A DNA stretch of 64,000 bases from a bacterium. GTDB taxonomy: Bacteria; Armatimonadota; Abditibacteriia; Abditibacteriales; Abditibacteriaceae. The DNA is taken from the NCBI GenBank assembly GCA_004172935.1, contig SDZD01000009.1, forward strand, positions 62,001 through 126,000. The letters run 5' to 3'. A program made the position numbers and the translations under genes. The notes under the pieces were generated by a model, which did no database searches, was not told where the DNA came from, and was given only the letters and a program-made list of their open reading frames with translations. Positions 27,301-36,720 of this stretch are shown here, in pieces (position 1 is the first letter of the stretch; each line of letters starts with the position of its first letter).

Positions 27301-29033
27301 CGGCAATCTTCAGGACGGTCGGGTTCCCACAGGTTGGCGAGAGGGCCAACGAAGGAGTGCAGCGACATGACCAATTTCTCGCGTAGCGGGTCAATCGGTG
27401 GGTTAGTGACCTGGGCGAAGCGCTGACGGAAATAGGTGTAGAGCAAGCGCGGCTTTTCGGAGAGAACAGCCAACGGCGTGTCGTCACCCATCGAACCGGT
27501 GGGTTCGACACCTGCTTTCACCATCGGCGAAATCGTGTCGTCCACATCTTCGGTGGTGAAACCGAAGGCCTTTTGCTGCGCCAGCAATTCCTCGCCGAAA
27601 GCGGGGGCGATGGCGTCGAAGACGATCTCTTCGCTTTGGCCAGTGATGTTTTCACCGCGAATAAGATTGCTGGAAACCCAATCGCGATAGGGTTGCGACT
27701 TGGCGTAGCGGTCTTTGACTTCCTCGTTGCGCATCAACTGACCGTTTTCGAGGTCGAGAGCCAAAATCTGGCCGGGACCGAGACGGCCCTTGTCGATGAC
27801 TTTAGCACCGTTGAGGTCGATGGTACCGACTTCCGAACCGACGAGCAAGACATTGTCGTCGGAGATTTGATAGCGGAAGGGACGCAAACCGTTGCGATCC
27901 AGGCAAGCGCCGATAACGTCGCCATCGGTGAACGAAAGCGCAGCGGGGCCATCCCACGGCTCTTGGATGGAAGCGTGGAATTCGTAGAAGGCGCGCAAAT
28001 CGTCCGGCATGTCGGGCACGGCATGATAGGCGTCGGGCACCATCATGAGAGCTGTTTGTAGAATATCGCGTCCAGCCGCTACGATGGATTCGAAAGCGTT
28101 ATCGAGTCCAGCCGAGTCGGAACCGCCCGGTTGAATGATGGGATGCAGATTTTGCAGCGCTTCTTTCGAATCCCAGATGTGGGCTTCGGAAGCCTTTTCG
28201 CGGGCACGAATCCAGTTGGTGTTGCCCTGAGCGGTGTTGATTTCGCCGTTGTGCGCCAAAAAGCGGAAGGGCTGAGCCAAGAACCACGTCGGGAAAGTGT
28301 TGGTGGAGTAGCGCTGGTGGTAGAGCGCGATGGCCGAGTGGTAGTCGGGGTTCTGCAAGTCCTCGTAGAACTTCGGCAATTGCGGCGCGAGGATAAGCCC
28401 CTTGTAGACGATGGTCTTGTTCGAGAACGAAGGGATGTAAAAGCCCTGAATGCCCTCGGCAGCGACGCGCGACTCCATCTGCTTACGCAAGATGTAGCAG
28501 GTACGCTTGAAAGCATCGTCTGGCATCCCTTCGGGACGCATCAACAGCAATTGGCGGATCTGCGGGCAGGTCTTGAGAGCAATTTCGCCGAGCGCGCCCT
28601 TATCGACAGGCACTTTACGCCACGCCAAAAACACCATGCCCGACTCTTCGACAACAGAGTCGCAGATGTCGTAGCAGCGGTGGCGCATTTCGGGGTCTTG
28701 CGGGAAGAAGCACATCGCGACAGCGAGGTCTTCGTCGCGCTTGAGCAATTTCTCCTGACCTTTGCCAAGGCTGGCGCGCAAGAGCTTGTGCGGGATTTGC
28801 GTTAGTACACCAGCACCATCGCCAGTTTTTTGGTCAGCGGCAACTGCTCCTCGGTGCGTGAGGCAAGAGACAGCTTGCACGCCCTTTGCGACAATGTCGT
28901 GCGAGGGCAGACCCTGAAGGTCGGCGACGAAACCAATGCCGCACGAATCTTGTTCATATTCGGGGCGCCAGAGGCCGTTCTCAGAAGGATGTGGAAGGCC
29001 GAAGGAAAGGCCTGGAAATTCGCTTGGGTTCAC
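24339..29033 (-). CDS. gltB: Glutamate synthase, large subunit
   Basis: GltB makes glutamate from glutamine and 2-oxoglutarate. The 1564-residue protein has a class II amidotransferase domain after a short propeptide (catalytic Cys31 in EQDSCGIGF), a central domain, an FMN-binding barrel (about 830-1200, with PGEGGQLPGFKV and ISGHDGGTGASP), the 3Fe-4S motif C-x5-C-x4-C near 1142-1153 (GCVMARQCHLNTCPVG), and a C-terminal GXGXG helix. After the last domain there is an unusual Pro/Ala/Glu-rich tail of about 60 residues. The small subunit gltD is not adjacent. The gene has its own terminator. Confidence 0.97.
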   Translation of the reverse strand: MNPSEFPGLSFGLPHPSENGLWRPEYEQDSCGIGFVADLQGLPSHDIVAKGVQAVSCLTHRGAVAADQKTGDGAGVLTQIPHKLLRASLGKGQEKLLKRDEDLAVAMCFFPQDPEMRHRCYDICDSVVEESGMVFLAWRKVPVDKGALGEIALKTCPQIRQLLLMRPEGMPDDAFKRTCYILRKQMESRVAAEGIQGFYIPSFSNKTIVYKGLILAPQLPKFYEDLQNPDYHSAIALYHQRYSTNTFPTWFLAQPFRFLAHNGEINTAQGNTNWIRAREKASEAHIWDSKEALQNLHPIIQPGGSDSAGLDNAFESIVAAGRDILQTALMMVPDAYHAVPDMPDDLRAFYEFHASIQEPWDGPAALSFTDGDVIGACLDRNGLRPFRYQISDDNVLLVGSEVGTIDLNGAKVIDKGRLGPGQILALDLENGQLMRNEEVKDRYAKSQPYRDWVSSNLIRGENITGQSEEIVFDAIAPAFGEELLAQQKAFGFTTEDVDDTISPMVKAGVEPTGSMGDDTPLAVLSEKPRLLYTYFRQRFAQVTNPPIDPLREKLVMSLHSFVGPLANLWEPDRPEDCRRIEFPSPFLLNEQLAALRQGQTNWGDCFKSATIRSVFNVADGETGLEPAIKRLRVEAARAVRAGAAILIISDRGVGRDVAPIPALMAVGAVHHHLIREGLRTKCSIIVESGEPRDSHHFACLIGYGAAAVNPYLALETAQNQSDPELVAKAVANFRKAIESGLLKIMSKMGISAVASYHGAQIFEALGVHPDVVKECFTSTPTRIKGSSWAEIARDVLRLHETAYPKESEATKLENFAYLRFRNGGELHAFTPSWFKPFHNAVRNNDYETQFKIFSKQINERTKPIVLRDLLDFKPLGPAIPIEDVEPVEAIFKRFCSAAMSLGSLSREAHETLAIAMNRIGGKSNSGEGGEHPDRFKRDDNGDWRNSAIKQVASARFGVTPEYLASAKELQIKMAQGAKPGEGGQLPGFKVSVEIAEVRHSVPGVTLISPPPHHDIYSIEDLAQLIYDLKMVNPRCRVSVKLVSQAGVGTVAAGVAKAYADTIVISGHDGGTGASPVGSIKNTGVSWELGLAETQQVLIQNGLRGRVRLHSDGGYKTGRDIIFAALLGAEEYGFGTAALMAVGCVMARQCHLNTCPVGVATQEEHLRAKYPGKPEHVVNYFHFVANEVREYLASMGARTMLDIIGRSDLLFQDPNIELPKTKDIDVTPLFYQYDEKDTSPRYSVVGKNDRPEDWPLDDIILQDVRDAISHGSHLDISYGIKNTNRTVGGRIAGEIAYHFGNKGLTEGSITLRFDGTAGQSFGAFCIHGLKLYLNGEGLDYVGKGMHGGQIVVKPGKNDEFVWSENVVIGNTVMYGATGGHLFAAGQGGERFCVRNSGGTAVVEGIGDHGCEYMTGGTVIVLGETGRNFGAGMSGGIAYIYDVSKTFEKRYNSDMIGIERVSEADAPTLRGIIERHVEETGSPQAKNILDNWETQLPEFWKVVPKPEKAPAPTSDKRAARAALPRNGKPVPGQEPAKAEDFAGREPVGLKTSEEKEPPVAPTPAGA

Positions 29034-29280
29034 GGGAATCTCGATTAGATTGTCAACGTTGGAAAGTTTAGGAGCACCGCGTTAACGGCTTGTTTCAGAG
29101 CGCAAAGAGCGGGCGCGGCAGAGGGGACGCGAAATTTAAGCGTACATGGCCACGCCGGAGCGTTTTCGGGCCACGATTTTAAGGGTGGATGCCGCGAGCA
29201 GAAACATTTTTGACGACTAAAATCTAACAAAGGTCGTTCTAAGCTTTCAATGCGTTGTTGTTAATAGGTCTGGCACACAG

Positions 29281-31209
29281 ATGAAACAAAGACTGCGCTT
29301 TTATACTTCGCGCGCTTTGCATTCCGGTCGTACCTCTCCCAGCGCGCGCTTTTCTTCCGATGTTTTCATTTGGACGAACATCGCGTTGTGGCTCATTATC
29401 GCTGCTATTATTTTCCGTGGTTATGCGTTTGGCACTGGTGATCAGGCCGAACAGCTTCCTCCTGTTCTGCGCTTACTTGACTCCAGTTACCTAACGCGCG
29501 ACTGGTTTGTGAACTCGACGCAGGGCTTTGGCCCCCGTACCTTTTACTCGCACTTCGTGGCACTCCCCTCACGTTTGATAGGCGTTGAAGCGGCTTTTGC
29601 CCTACTGCACTTCGTGTGCTGGGGTTTATTCGCCTGGGGAATCGCCAGATTGACAGTGCTTCTTCTGCCAATAAAAGAGGATAAACCCGCACGATTTTTT
29701 GCAGCAGTTGTGGCAGTATGGATGTTTTTAGCGTGGGAAAAACGCCTCACGGGTGCGAACTCGTGGCTCAGTAACAGCCTTACTCCCGCTGAAATCGCCA
29801 ACATGATGAGCATTTGGGCCATTGTGTTTTGGCTTAAAGGGCAGCGCATCACCGCCGCCTTGGTTGTGCTGGTCGCGGGCGGCATTCATCCACTCATTGG
29901 TCCACTCGGCGGTTTGACTTTGGCGTTCGCCTCATGGTGGAACGAACGTGGCACAACCTCGGATGCAAAAGCAGAAACGCCCTCAACTCCCATACCTCTG
30001 TCGTCATGGTTGATTTTGTGTGCCTCTATCGCCATCCCGCTTATCGCAGGTTATCTGGGCGACCGAGGCGGCACCATTTTAACGCCAGAGCAAAAGAAAC
30101 AGGCCATCTACATCCTCGCGTTCGAGCGCCACCCCTGGCACTACGTACCATGGGCGTGGGGTGGCAATCCATGGATTGTGTGGGGGCTGCTCATCACCTT
30201 AGGGATTTGGGGGCGCCGTGAGAATGGCTCAGTTCGTTTGCTGGACGGTTTTGCCCTCGTCTCCATCGGGTTTTCTTTGTTGGGCTGGGTCTCCATTCTG
30301 TGGCAACCACTTTGGCCTCTCGTCAAATTGCAACCCTTTCGCATGACGATCTGGCTGGAATTGGCAACGTTCTTTTACCTCGCTCTATTTCTGGGGCGCC
30401 GACTGGCTCGCCCCGAAGCCGAGCAACGTTTCTCGGTCGCTCTCTGGCTTTGGGTATCGATCTTCGCTGCCCAAAACGTCGTCTCGACGCCGCGCCTTCT
30501 GCTGTCTGTAGCGCTACTAGTGGTTTCAGAAATTGCTCTCAAACGCACAAAGAGCGCGCTGTGGGTTCAAATGGCTTTGATGTTGCCACTGATATTTCTG
30601 GGGCGTGGCGGCGGTACTCGCCTCCTATTGTGGCTTTACGCAGTGCCTTTTGCCGCTCTTATAGGTGGCGCGTGGGCGCTCTATCAGCCGCGCATTCGCG
30701 CTCTGGTAGCCCCGCTTTCACTGTTGGGCGCCGCCTTAATTACAGTTGTATTACTGGCTCCCATCGCCAAAATTCGCAGTGCGCGCGGCAAAATATTCTC
30801 TGGTTTCAACTACTCTCAGCCCTTCATCGGCTCGATGGGCGAAATCGCGCGCTGGTCGGAATCCAATACACCGACCAATTCTCTATTCCTATTGGCTCCC
30901 ACAGAAGGCGATTTTCGTTTATCGGCGCAACGCGCTATCGTCGTCAATTTCAAGACCTTTGCCTGGGGCGACAAAGGTTTACTGGACTGGCGCCAAAAGA
31001 TGTCGGAAGTGACAGGTAACGTTCCTCTCATACTCGGCAATAATTTCAACGCCGAACTCAACGACAAGTACAACGCTCTCTCCCAGCAACAAATCGAGGT
31101 GTTACAACGCAAATATAAGTTCGACTATGTTGTGGTGGAAGCGCAGAAGAATTTGAATTGGCCACTCGCGTTTAGCACGAAGAACTGGAAGGTTTACAAG
31201 GCACCTTGA
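29281..31209 (+). CDS. Multi-pass membrane protein, DUF6798-like
   Basis: A 642-residue integral membrane protein with about ten to twelve hydrophobic helices between residues 30 and 510 and a soluble C-terminal domain of about 120 residues. The sequence after the first helix (GDQAEQLPPVLRLLDSSYL, then RDWFVNSTQGFGPRTFY) and the C-terminal WSESNTPTNSLFLLAP resemble DUF6798-type proteins, which have the architecture of GT-C glycosyltransferases. A role in glycan or lipid export or assembly is inferred only from this architecture. It is followed by an SGNH hydrolase gene 122 bases downstream. Confidence 0.65.
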   Translation: MKQRLRFYTSRALHSGRTSPSARFSSDVFIWTNIALWLIIAAIIFRGYAFGTGDQAEQLPPVLRLLDSSYLTRDWFVNSTQGFGPRTFYSHFVALPSRLIGVEAAFALLHFVCWGLFAWGIARLTVLLLPIKEDKPARFFAAVVAVWMFLAWEKRLTGANSWLSNSLTPAEIANMMSIWAIVFWLKGQRITAALVVLVAGGIHPLIGPLGGLTLAFASWWNERGTTSDAKAETPSTPIPLSSWLILCASIAIPLIAGYLGDRGGTILTPEQKKQAIYILAFERHPWHYVPWAWGGNPWIVWGLLITLGIWGRRENGSVRLLDGFALVSIGFSLLGWVSILWQPLWPLVKLQPFRMTIWLELATFFYLALFLGRRLARPEAEQRFSVALWLWVSIFAAQNVVSTPRLLLSVALLVVSEIALKRTKSALWVQMALMLPLIFLGRGGGTRLLLWLYAVPFAALIGGAWALYQPRIRALVAPLSLLGAALITVVLLAPIAKIRSARGKIFSGFNYSQPFIGSMGEIARWSESNTPTNSLFLLAPTEGDFRLSAQRAIVVNFKTFAWGDKGLLDWRQKMSEVTGNVPLILGNNFNAELNDKYNALSQQQIEVLQRKYKFDYVVVEAQKNLNWPLAFSTKNWKVYKAP

Positions 31210-31331
31210 GGAGCAAAGGGCGCCGAACACTTCCATAGCGTTCGCGGGCATCCGATACAAACGGGAAATCGCTTTCTGTGGGAGATTAGTGGCGTTATGA
31301 GAAGGGCGAATCAGTTGCTTAGTTTTTATTT

Positions 31332-32168
31332 GTGCCCACCTCCGACACCTCGTTTATAGATACATACCGCAGGACACAGACATCTACCGGCCCTTCCCTG
31401 TTTACGACGCCTTTGAAGTTGAAGCGGCTCTTCGTGTGTTCGTTGATGTTAAATGTGTTCATTTTGGGAACGGGCACTTTATTCGTTGCTCAGCGCGGCG
31501 GGATTTCTTATCTGAAAGAACAATGGAGAAGGTCTAGTTCTGGGATAGTGGGCGAGACCTATTTCAAAGATCGGCGCGCTATTTTCGCGGCGATGCCCAA
31601 GCGCAAAACTCCTATCGTGTTTTTGGGCGACTCTTTGACCGAGCGCTGTCCTTGGAACGAGTTACTTCAAAGAAATGATGTCATTGTGCGTGGAATCGGC
31701 GGAGAGGACATTGCAGGAGTAATCAAAAGCGTTCCCGAAGTGGCGCGCCATAAACCGAAGCGGATTTTTGTGATGGCGGGGACCAATGACATCATCCAGA
31801 ACAAAACCGAGGCAGAGGTTGTCGCTCTTTATAAGCGACTTATTAGCAGTTTGAAGCACCAGTCGCCGCAAAGTGTTCTCGTTATTCAGAGCATCCTGCC
31901 GATGAGCACAAAAGTCTTCTCGCAATATTCACCAACGGAGGCGCAGAACGAATTGCGGGCAACAAATCAACAAATCGCCCAGATTAACAAGCGGATTCGC
32001 GGCATGGCGAATGGGAAGAAAATTATCTATTGTGATGTCGCGGGCGCAGTCAAACACGGAGGTCAACTTGATCCTAAATTCACCTCTGATGGCATCCATT
32101 TGAACATCAAGGGATACATGAAGTGGAAGAAAGCGATCACTCCGCTGCTAGGGCCGACAAAGATGTGA
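31332..32168 (+). CDS. Membrane-anchored SGNH/GDSL hydrolase
   Basis: The 278-residue protein has an N-terminal membrane anchor (about 28-50) and an SGNH hydrolase domain. Block I is VFLGDSLTE near 97 (catalytic Ser), block II Gly in IRGIGGEDI is read as VRGIGGE near 119, block III is MAGTNDI near 147 (Asn), and block V is SDGIHLN near 252 (Asp, His). The family includes esterases and acetyl-ester hydrolases acting on polysaccharides or lipids. The start is GTG at 31332. The gene follows a multi-pass membrane protein and may share an envelope role. Confidence 0.85.
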   Translation: MPTSDTSFIDTYRRTQTSTGPSLFTTPLKLKRLFVCSLMLNVFILGTGTLFVAQRGGISYLKEQWRRSSSGIVGETYFKDRRAIFAAMPKRKTPIVFLGDSLTERCPWNELLQRNDVIVRGIGGEDIAGVIKSVPEVARHKPKRIFVMAGTNDIIQNKTEAEVVALYKRLISSLKHQSPQSVLVIQSILPMSTKVFSQYSPTEAQNELRATNQQIAQINKRIRGMANGKKIIYCDVAGAVKHGGQLDPKFTSDGIHLNIKGYMKWKKAITPLLGPTKM

Positions 32169-32186
32169 GTGGGAGCGACCCGTTCG

Positions 32187-33302
32187 TCAACACAGCGATG
32201 ACCACAGGGCGCGGGCTTTGAGTTGCATTTCTTCAAGTTCGAGTTCGGGAAGTGAGTCGGCGACGATGCCTCCGCCCGCGTGGAAACGGGCGATGCCATC
32301 TTTCAAGGTGGCAGTGCGGATGGCGACGCTCCATTCCATTGTGCCATCGAAGCCGAAGTAACCGATGGCGCCCATCGAGACGCCGCGTGTGAAAGGTTCG
32401 AGTTCCGACAGAATTTGCATGGCGCGCATCTTGGGGGCACCGGTAATTGAGCCGCAGGGGAAGGCCGCGCAAAATGCATCGAGCGGTTGCAAGTCGCGCC
32501 GTAGAGTGCCCCGCACAGTAGAGACCAGATGGTGGAGCGTTGGGAATGTCTCGATTTCGCAGAGGGAGGGCACATGTACCGAACCGAAGTCGCAAACGCG
32601 GCCAAGATCGTTACGCAGCAAATCGACGATCATCACGTTCTCGGCGCGGTCTTTGGCCGAGTGGCTTAGTTGCTGCTGAAGTTGCTCGTCTTCGTCCGGC
32701 GTGCTTCCGCGCGCGATAGTGCCCTTGATGGGTTTCGATTCGAGGACACCATCATGCAGCGACAGAAAGGTTTCGGGAGAATTGGAGACAACGGCGAAAT
32801 CATCCCATTCCAGCAACGCTGCGCGTGGGGCAGCGCCCAAGGCTCGCAAGCGCTCGTAGACATGGAATGGCGCGTGCGCCGTCTCGACTTCAAAACGGTG
32901 CGTCAGGTTGGCCTGATAAATGTCGCCAGCCGCGATGAAATCTTTGATGCGTTGCACTCCCGACGTGTAGAATCGGCGTGTTTCGGCTTCATCGGGCACA
33001 AGGCAGAGCAATGGTGCTTGCTGCTGTGGCGGGGGCGAGATGGAGCGCTTGAGTTCGCTGCAAAACACCAAGCGGAATGGGGGCAATTGCCAGTCGTCGC
33101 GGCGCGTCTGCGCCCATAAGCGCGGCTCCCAGGCGTGCGCAGCCTCATAGCTCCAATAGCCAATGGCTCCGCCATTGGGGAAGCGCTGGGCAGCCTCTTG
33201 GAGCATTGGGCGCAACTCCGCGAACGATTCGCAAACCGCGAATGGCAAAGCGCCTTCGATGCGTGTGCCGTTGAAGTCGAGTATCTGGCGCCCAAAATCC
33301 AC
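32187..33302 (-). CDS. pabB: Aminodeoxychorismate synthase component I
   Basis: PabB converts chorismate and ammonia to 4-amino-4-deoxychorismate for folate synthesis. The 371-residue protein belongs to the chorismate-utilising family, with GDIYQANLTHRF near 145, the PabB-type PIKGT near 209 (catalytic Lys), RAENVMIVDLLRNDLGRV near 236, and the SITGAPKMRAMQI segment near 307. PIKGT, in place of the PIAGT of anthranilate synthase, supports PabB over TrpE. It is shorter at the N-terminus than E. coli PabB. PabA and PabC are not adjacent. Confidence 0.9.
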   Translation of the reverse strand: MDFGRQILDFNGTRIEGALPFAVCESFAELRPMLQEAAQRFPNGGAIGYWSYEAAHAWEPRLWAQTRRDDWQLPPFRLVFCSELKRSISPPPQQQAPLLCLVPDEAETRRFYTSGVQRIKDFIAAGDIYQANLTHRFEVETAHAPFHVYERLRALGAAPRAALLEWDDFAVVSNSPETFLSLHDGVLESKPIKGTIARGSTPDEDEQLQQQLSHSAKDRAENVMIVDLLRNDLGRVCDFGSVHVPSLCEIETFPTLHHLVSTVRGTLRRDLQPLDAFCAAFPCGSITGAPKMRAMQILSELEPFTRGVSMGAIGYFGFDGTMEWSVAIRTATLKDGIARFHAGGGIVADSLPELELEEMQLKARALWSSLC

Positions 33303-33372
33303 ATGGGGAGGATACCCACAGCACGGGACGAACTGAATGCCTTAACCAACAATCGAAGTTACTACTTCATCA

Positions 33373-34365
33373 TCAATGGGAATCTTTTTGACGGGCGAGG
33401 CGCTCCATGTGCAGGAAAACCCGTTCGTGAACATGATGTAAAGCGGCATCGCACCAAGGCGCAAAATACCATGTCGGGTAGACCTGCAAGTTGTACCAGC
33501 CCGTCCCACGCATGATGGTTCCGCCGTGTCCGTCGGGCAATAATTCCATGCGGGCGCGCGTCACTTCGAAGTGGTTGACCACTTCGGGGTGATTGGGCTG
33601 CTTGTCGATCTCAAATTCGATCATGCGCCCTTCATCGACTTTGACAACCTTCTCGCCGACGGAGACGCCACCCGAAAACAGGCAATCGCGACGCCCTCCG
33701 ACACGGGCATCTCCGGTGACTTGCAGTGGATAGGGGGCGCCGATTCTCCATAGCCACCATTCGGGCGGCGCATCGTTGCGCGGATAGCTGGCGACATAGG
33801 GCCACAACTTGCTCGGTGGTAAATCGCTGTGCATGGTGGTTTGAGCCTGACTGGAAAAGAAGTGAGGCTGGCTGGCGTCGTAGAGGATTATCAGAGCAAG
33901 CAACGGTAATACCGTGGCCCCCAAGAACGAATTGTGACGCCAGAAAACATCCCCCATCTCGCAACCAGCCCACATCACGCACCACAGTAGCAAGAAGGCC
34001 ATCAATAAGCAGATGACTCCCTCGTGTAACACCACATACGACCCGACAATCGAAATCAGCAAGTTGAAAAAAGTCCAGCTGAATCGCCCTCTGGGGGTCA
34101 TATTTGCGGCTTTCCAGAAGAACGAGGCTCCGAATCCCATCGCGAAGGGGAGCGCCAAAAAAGTGGAGGCGATGATAACTGACGATGTGCCTTCGGCACG
34201 GAGAAACTGGCGAAAATTACCGCCCGTCAGAATGTAGTTGATGATGGCAAGGCACACGAGGCCAGCAACGTTGGATGCAAGCATTCCCTTGAACCATATG
34301 CCCCAATAATTGATGTCGTCGTCGAATTTTTGAGATTCGGGTTGTGGAGAGGATTCGTCTGACAT
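33373..34365 (-). CDS. Membrane protein with C-terminal SRPBCC-like domain
   Basis: A 330-residue protein with an acidic N-terminal tail, about five membrane helices (roughly 28-48, 62-82, 94-113, 114-134 and 146-163) and a C-terminal soluble domain of about 150 residues. The latter (SDLPPSKLWPYV near 181, then GGRRDCLFSGGV, VVNHFEVTRARMELL, TGWYNLQ) has the outline of an SRPBCC ligand-binding fold. Function unknown. It lies 70 bases upstream of pabB on the same strand and is divergent from the next gene. Confidence 0.6.
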   Translation of the reverse strand: MSDESSPQPESQKFDDDINYWGIWFKGMLASNVAGLVCLAIINYILTGGNFRQFLRAEGTSSVIIASTFLALPFAMGFGASFFWKAANMTPRGRFSWTFFNLLISIVGSYVVLHEGVICLLMAFLLLWCVMWAGCEMGDVFWRHNSFLGATVLPLLALIILYDASQPHFFSSQAQTTMHSDLPPSKLWPYVASYPRNDAPPEWWLWRIGAPYPLQVTGDARVGGRRDCLFSGGVSVGEKVVKVDEGRMIEFEIDKQPNHPEVVNHFEVTRARMELLPDGHGGTIMRGTGWYNLQVYPTWYFAPWCDAALHHVHERVFLHMERLARQKDSH

Positions 34366-34430
34366 TCTCGCAGTGTGACACGCTCAGGTCAATAAATTGA
34401 AGCGGTCAACCAAGCAATGCACCGTTTCGT

Positions 34431-35588
34431 TTGAAGGCGTTAACTAACCAAACGAACGTGGACAAAATCAAGCCGTTGCTGGGACGCTTAGCCTTATTTC
34501 AATTCATCCTGATTATCTGGGGATTTGCCCTCACTCCATCGGCCGCTTCGGCAGAAGACAACATGGCCGTTCGCATTTTGAAGTTGGAGTCGAGCGTGAA
34601 AGAGGTTACGCCGCAGATGTTCAAGACGCTGGATGAAGTTATCGAGGATGCCAGCAACAGAATTGAAAAAGTGCCGACGAAAAAAGGCGAGGGACTGGAC
34701 CCGGTTTACGCGCAAGCTGCCCTCAAGTGCATTGACGATGCATTGCTCGACAAGGGCTTTTTATATCCCGATAAAGGCTTGGTCGAGACTCTTGCCAGTT
34801 CGTTAACGCCCTACCGAATGGCACCAGCACGCAGAGTTTCCTTCGAGCAGCAACCCCATAATAAGCGGCGGCGCGCGATGATAGCCCAGAAATTCCCCGG
34901 CCCCTTCTATATCGCCGATTGTGACACGGCCTGTTTCATTTATCTGGGAGTGGCCGACCGCCTTCAGTTACCCATCCACTTCATTGATTTGCCGGGGTTC
35001 AATGAGGAAGCAGGGCACAATATCGTGCGCTGGCGCGAGGGGAATCAATTCATTGACTGGGAGACGATGGATGGGTGCGTCATGTCGGATGATTATTACA
35101 AGACGACATGGGGCATCACTGCGGCCCAACAACAGGCGGGAGTGGCTCTGACCGATTTGACTTCCGATCAGGTGCTGGGCTACGCGCATACCGGGGTTGC
35201 CATCGAACACGCGCAGCGGGGCGATTACGACAAAGCATTGGCAGAGCTGACGACGGCGCTGCAACTGTTCCCTCAATACCTGCTGGCCTGTAACAATTTC
35301 GCATGGTACACCGCAGTAGGGGCGAACATTAAAGAGCGTAACCACCCCGAAGCGATCTATCGCGCTTTGTTTTACCTGAACTATTTCGATGACCCGAATG
35401 TGCGCGACACACTGGCTGCGGTGTATGCTTCGGCGGGAATGTTCAAGTTAGCAGTGGCGGAAGGGCGCGCTGCCGTTGCAGCAACCCATTCGGACGAGTT
35501 CCAGAAACGGCTTGATCTGTACTCACGCAATCAAGCGTTCCGTGAGTCGAAGGAGTCTCCGGCCAACGAAGTTTTTAACCCCAATTGA
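34431..35588 (+). CDS. Exported transglutaminase-like/TPR protein
   Basis: The 385-residue protein has an N-terminal signal or anchor helix (about 18-42, ending SAASAED). A central region (about 155-225) carries DCDTACFIYLGVADRL, GHNIVRW and DWETMDG in the order of a transglutaminase-like Cys-His-Asp triad. The C-terminal half (about 255-365) has TPR-like helix pairs (GYAHTGVAIEHAQRGDYDKAL). This layout recalls SirB1-type proteins. The start is TTG at 34431, or GTG at 34458. It is followed by a small zinc-ribbon membrane protein, probably in the same operon. Confidence 0.65.
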   Translation: MKALTNQTNVDKIKPLLGRLALFQFILIIWGFALTPSAASAEDNMAVRILKLESSVKEVTPQMFKTLDEVIEDASNRIEKVPTKKGEGLDPVYAQAALKCIDDALLDKGFLYPDKGLVETLASSLTPYRMAPARRVSFEQQPHNKRRRAMIAQKFPGPFYIADCDTACFIYLGVADRLQLPIHFIDLPGFNEEAGHNIVRWREGNQFIDWETMDGCVMSDDYYKTTWGITAAQQQAGVALTDLTSDQVLGYAHTGVAIEHAQRGDYDKALAELTTALQLFPQYLLACNNFAWYTAVGANIKERNHPEAIYRALFYLNYFDDPNVRDTLAAVYASAGMFKLAVAEGRAAVAATHSDEFQKRLDLYSRNQAFRESKESPANEVFNPN

Positions 35589-35607
35589 GCGCCCAAAGCG
35601 AGATGCA

Positions 35608-35997
35608 ATGAACGTGGAAAATATCGAACTCTCTCCCCAACAAATGGCTCAAGCATGGCGCGAAGTATCGAAGCGCGTGCTAATTTTCAAATGCGTTTTC
35701 AATCTGGGTCTACTCGCCATATTATTGGGTTCAGTCTGTACCCTCGCAACGCCATCCTTGGCGTTGCGTATTCTGGCCCTGCTTCTACTACTGGGCCTCT
35801 TCAAAGCGACAACTTTCGGGGCAGCTCGTTACGCCAACAACTATCGTTGCCCTGAATGCAATCACCACTTTTTGAACATTGACGCGAATTACCATCGCAA
35901 CCCAATGCAAGGGGTGAGTTTCTTCGGTAAAGCCGCATCCTGTCAGCATTGCCACCTCATGCTCTACTCACCTAAACATCGGCGCAACCGTGCTTAG
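35608..35997 (+). CDS. Small membrane protein with zinc-ribbon
   Basis: A 129-residue protein with two adjacent hydrophobic helices (about 26-46 and 50-68) followed by a zinc-ribbon-like module with CPEC and CQHC pairs about 30 residues apart. ATG at 35608, 19 bases after the previous stop, is the natural start; a longer frame from 35476 would overlap the upstream gene heavily. The function is unknown. Confidence 0.65.
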   Translation: MNVENIELSPQQMAQAWREVSKRVLIFKCVFNLGLLAILLGSVCTLATPSLALRILALLLLLGLFKATTFGAARYANNYRCPECNHHFLNIDANYHRNPMQGVSFFGKAASCQHCHLMLYSPKHRRNRA

Positions 35998-36004
35998 CCC
36001 TGCC

Positions 36005-36664
36005 CTACTCGCTGGATAATCGAGCGCAGATGGCTTCGGCCTGTTGAGATTGCGAGAGCCATTTCACATGGCCGTCGAGATAGGAGTAGTTGGCTCCGCC
36101 CGAATGCAAAGTGGCGACTGAATGAGGGCCGCAGGAGGTTTCGATGGTAGCGCCATTCTCGATGGAATTGGCGTGTTGCGCCCACGTATCGAAATTCAGA
36201 GCGACTGTAGCAGGCGTTAGAATCTTTGATTCGTGCGAGCCGACAATCTGGTTGAATCTAGGGTTCCTATTGGGACTCCAAATAATGTCGTTAAGTTGGC
36301 GTGAGTTGTAGGCATAAATATCCAGACTCGGCTCGTTAATTTCGCTCGAAGGACATGAGAAAATAGAAGGCGCTTTGGCGTAAGTCATGATGGCTTCGTT
36401 CCATGCCACCTGTTTCGCAGCGGGAGTATTTCTGCCCATAACGTAGATCACCGAAGGAAAACGTCCGTCGTTATCATGAGCGTACTGTTGTACTGCCAGC
36501 GCGATTTGTTTGAGGTTGCTCTGACAAATGCTGGCGCGGCTCTTCTCACGCACACGCACAAATACAGCCATCAGAATGGTCGCCAAAATTGCGACGATAC
36601 CGACAACGACCAAAATTTCAACGAGAGTAAAACCGCCCATTGGCGCTGTTTGACGCTGGCCCAT
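36005..36664 (-). CDS. DUF1559-like pseudopilin
   Basis: The 219-residue protein has a prepilin motif GGFTLVEILVVVGIVAILA (cleavage before F at about residue 11), then [32 protein letters not shown] and a C-terminal LDGHVKWL. It diverges from the other two pseudopilins in the window (QYAHDNDGRFP instead of QYTQDYDE). ATG at 36664 is the preferred start, because an earlier one adds 22 residues before a leader of normal length. Convergent with the small zinc-ribbon gene. Confidence 0.85.
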   Translation of the reverse strand: MGQRQTAPMGGFTLVEILVVVGIVAILATILMAVFVRVREKSRASICQSNLKQIALAVQQYAHDNDGRFPSVIYVMGRNTPAAKQVAWNEAIMTYAKAPSIFSCPSSEINEPSLDIYAYNSRQLNDIIWSPNRNPRFNQIVGSHESKILTPATVALNFDTWAQHANSIENGATIETSCGPHSVATLHSGGANYSYLDGHVKWLSQSQQAEAICARLSSE

Positions 36665-36720
36665 GCACTCATTGTAATAAATCTGGTATTCCAACACCTC
36701 TATAAAAAGGCAAGTGCCAC

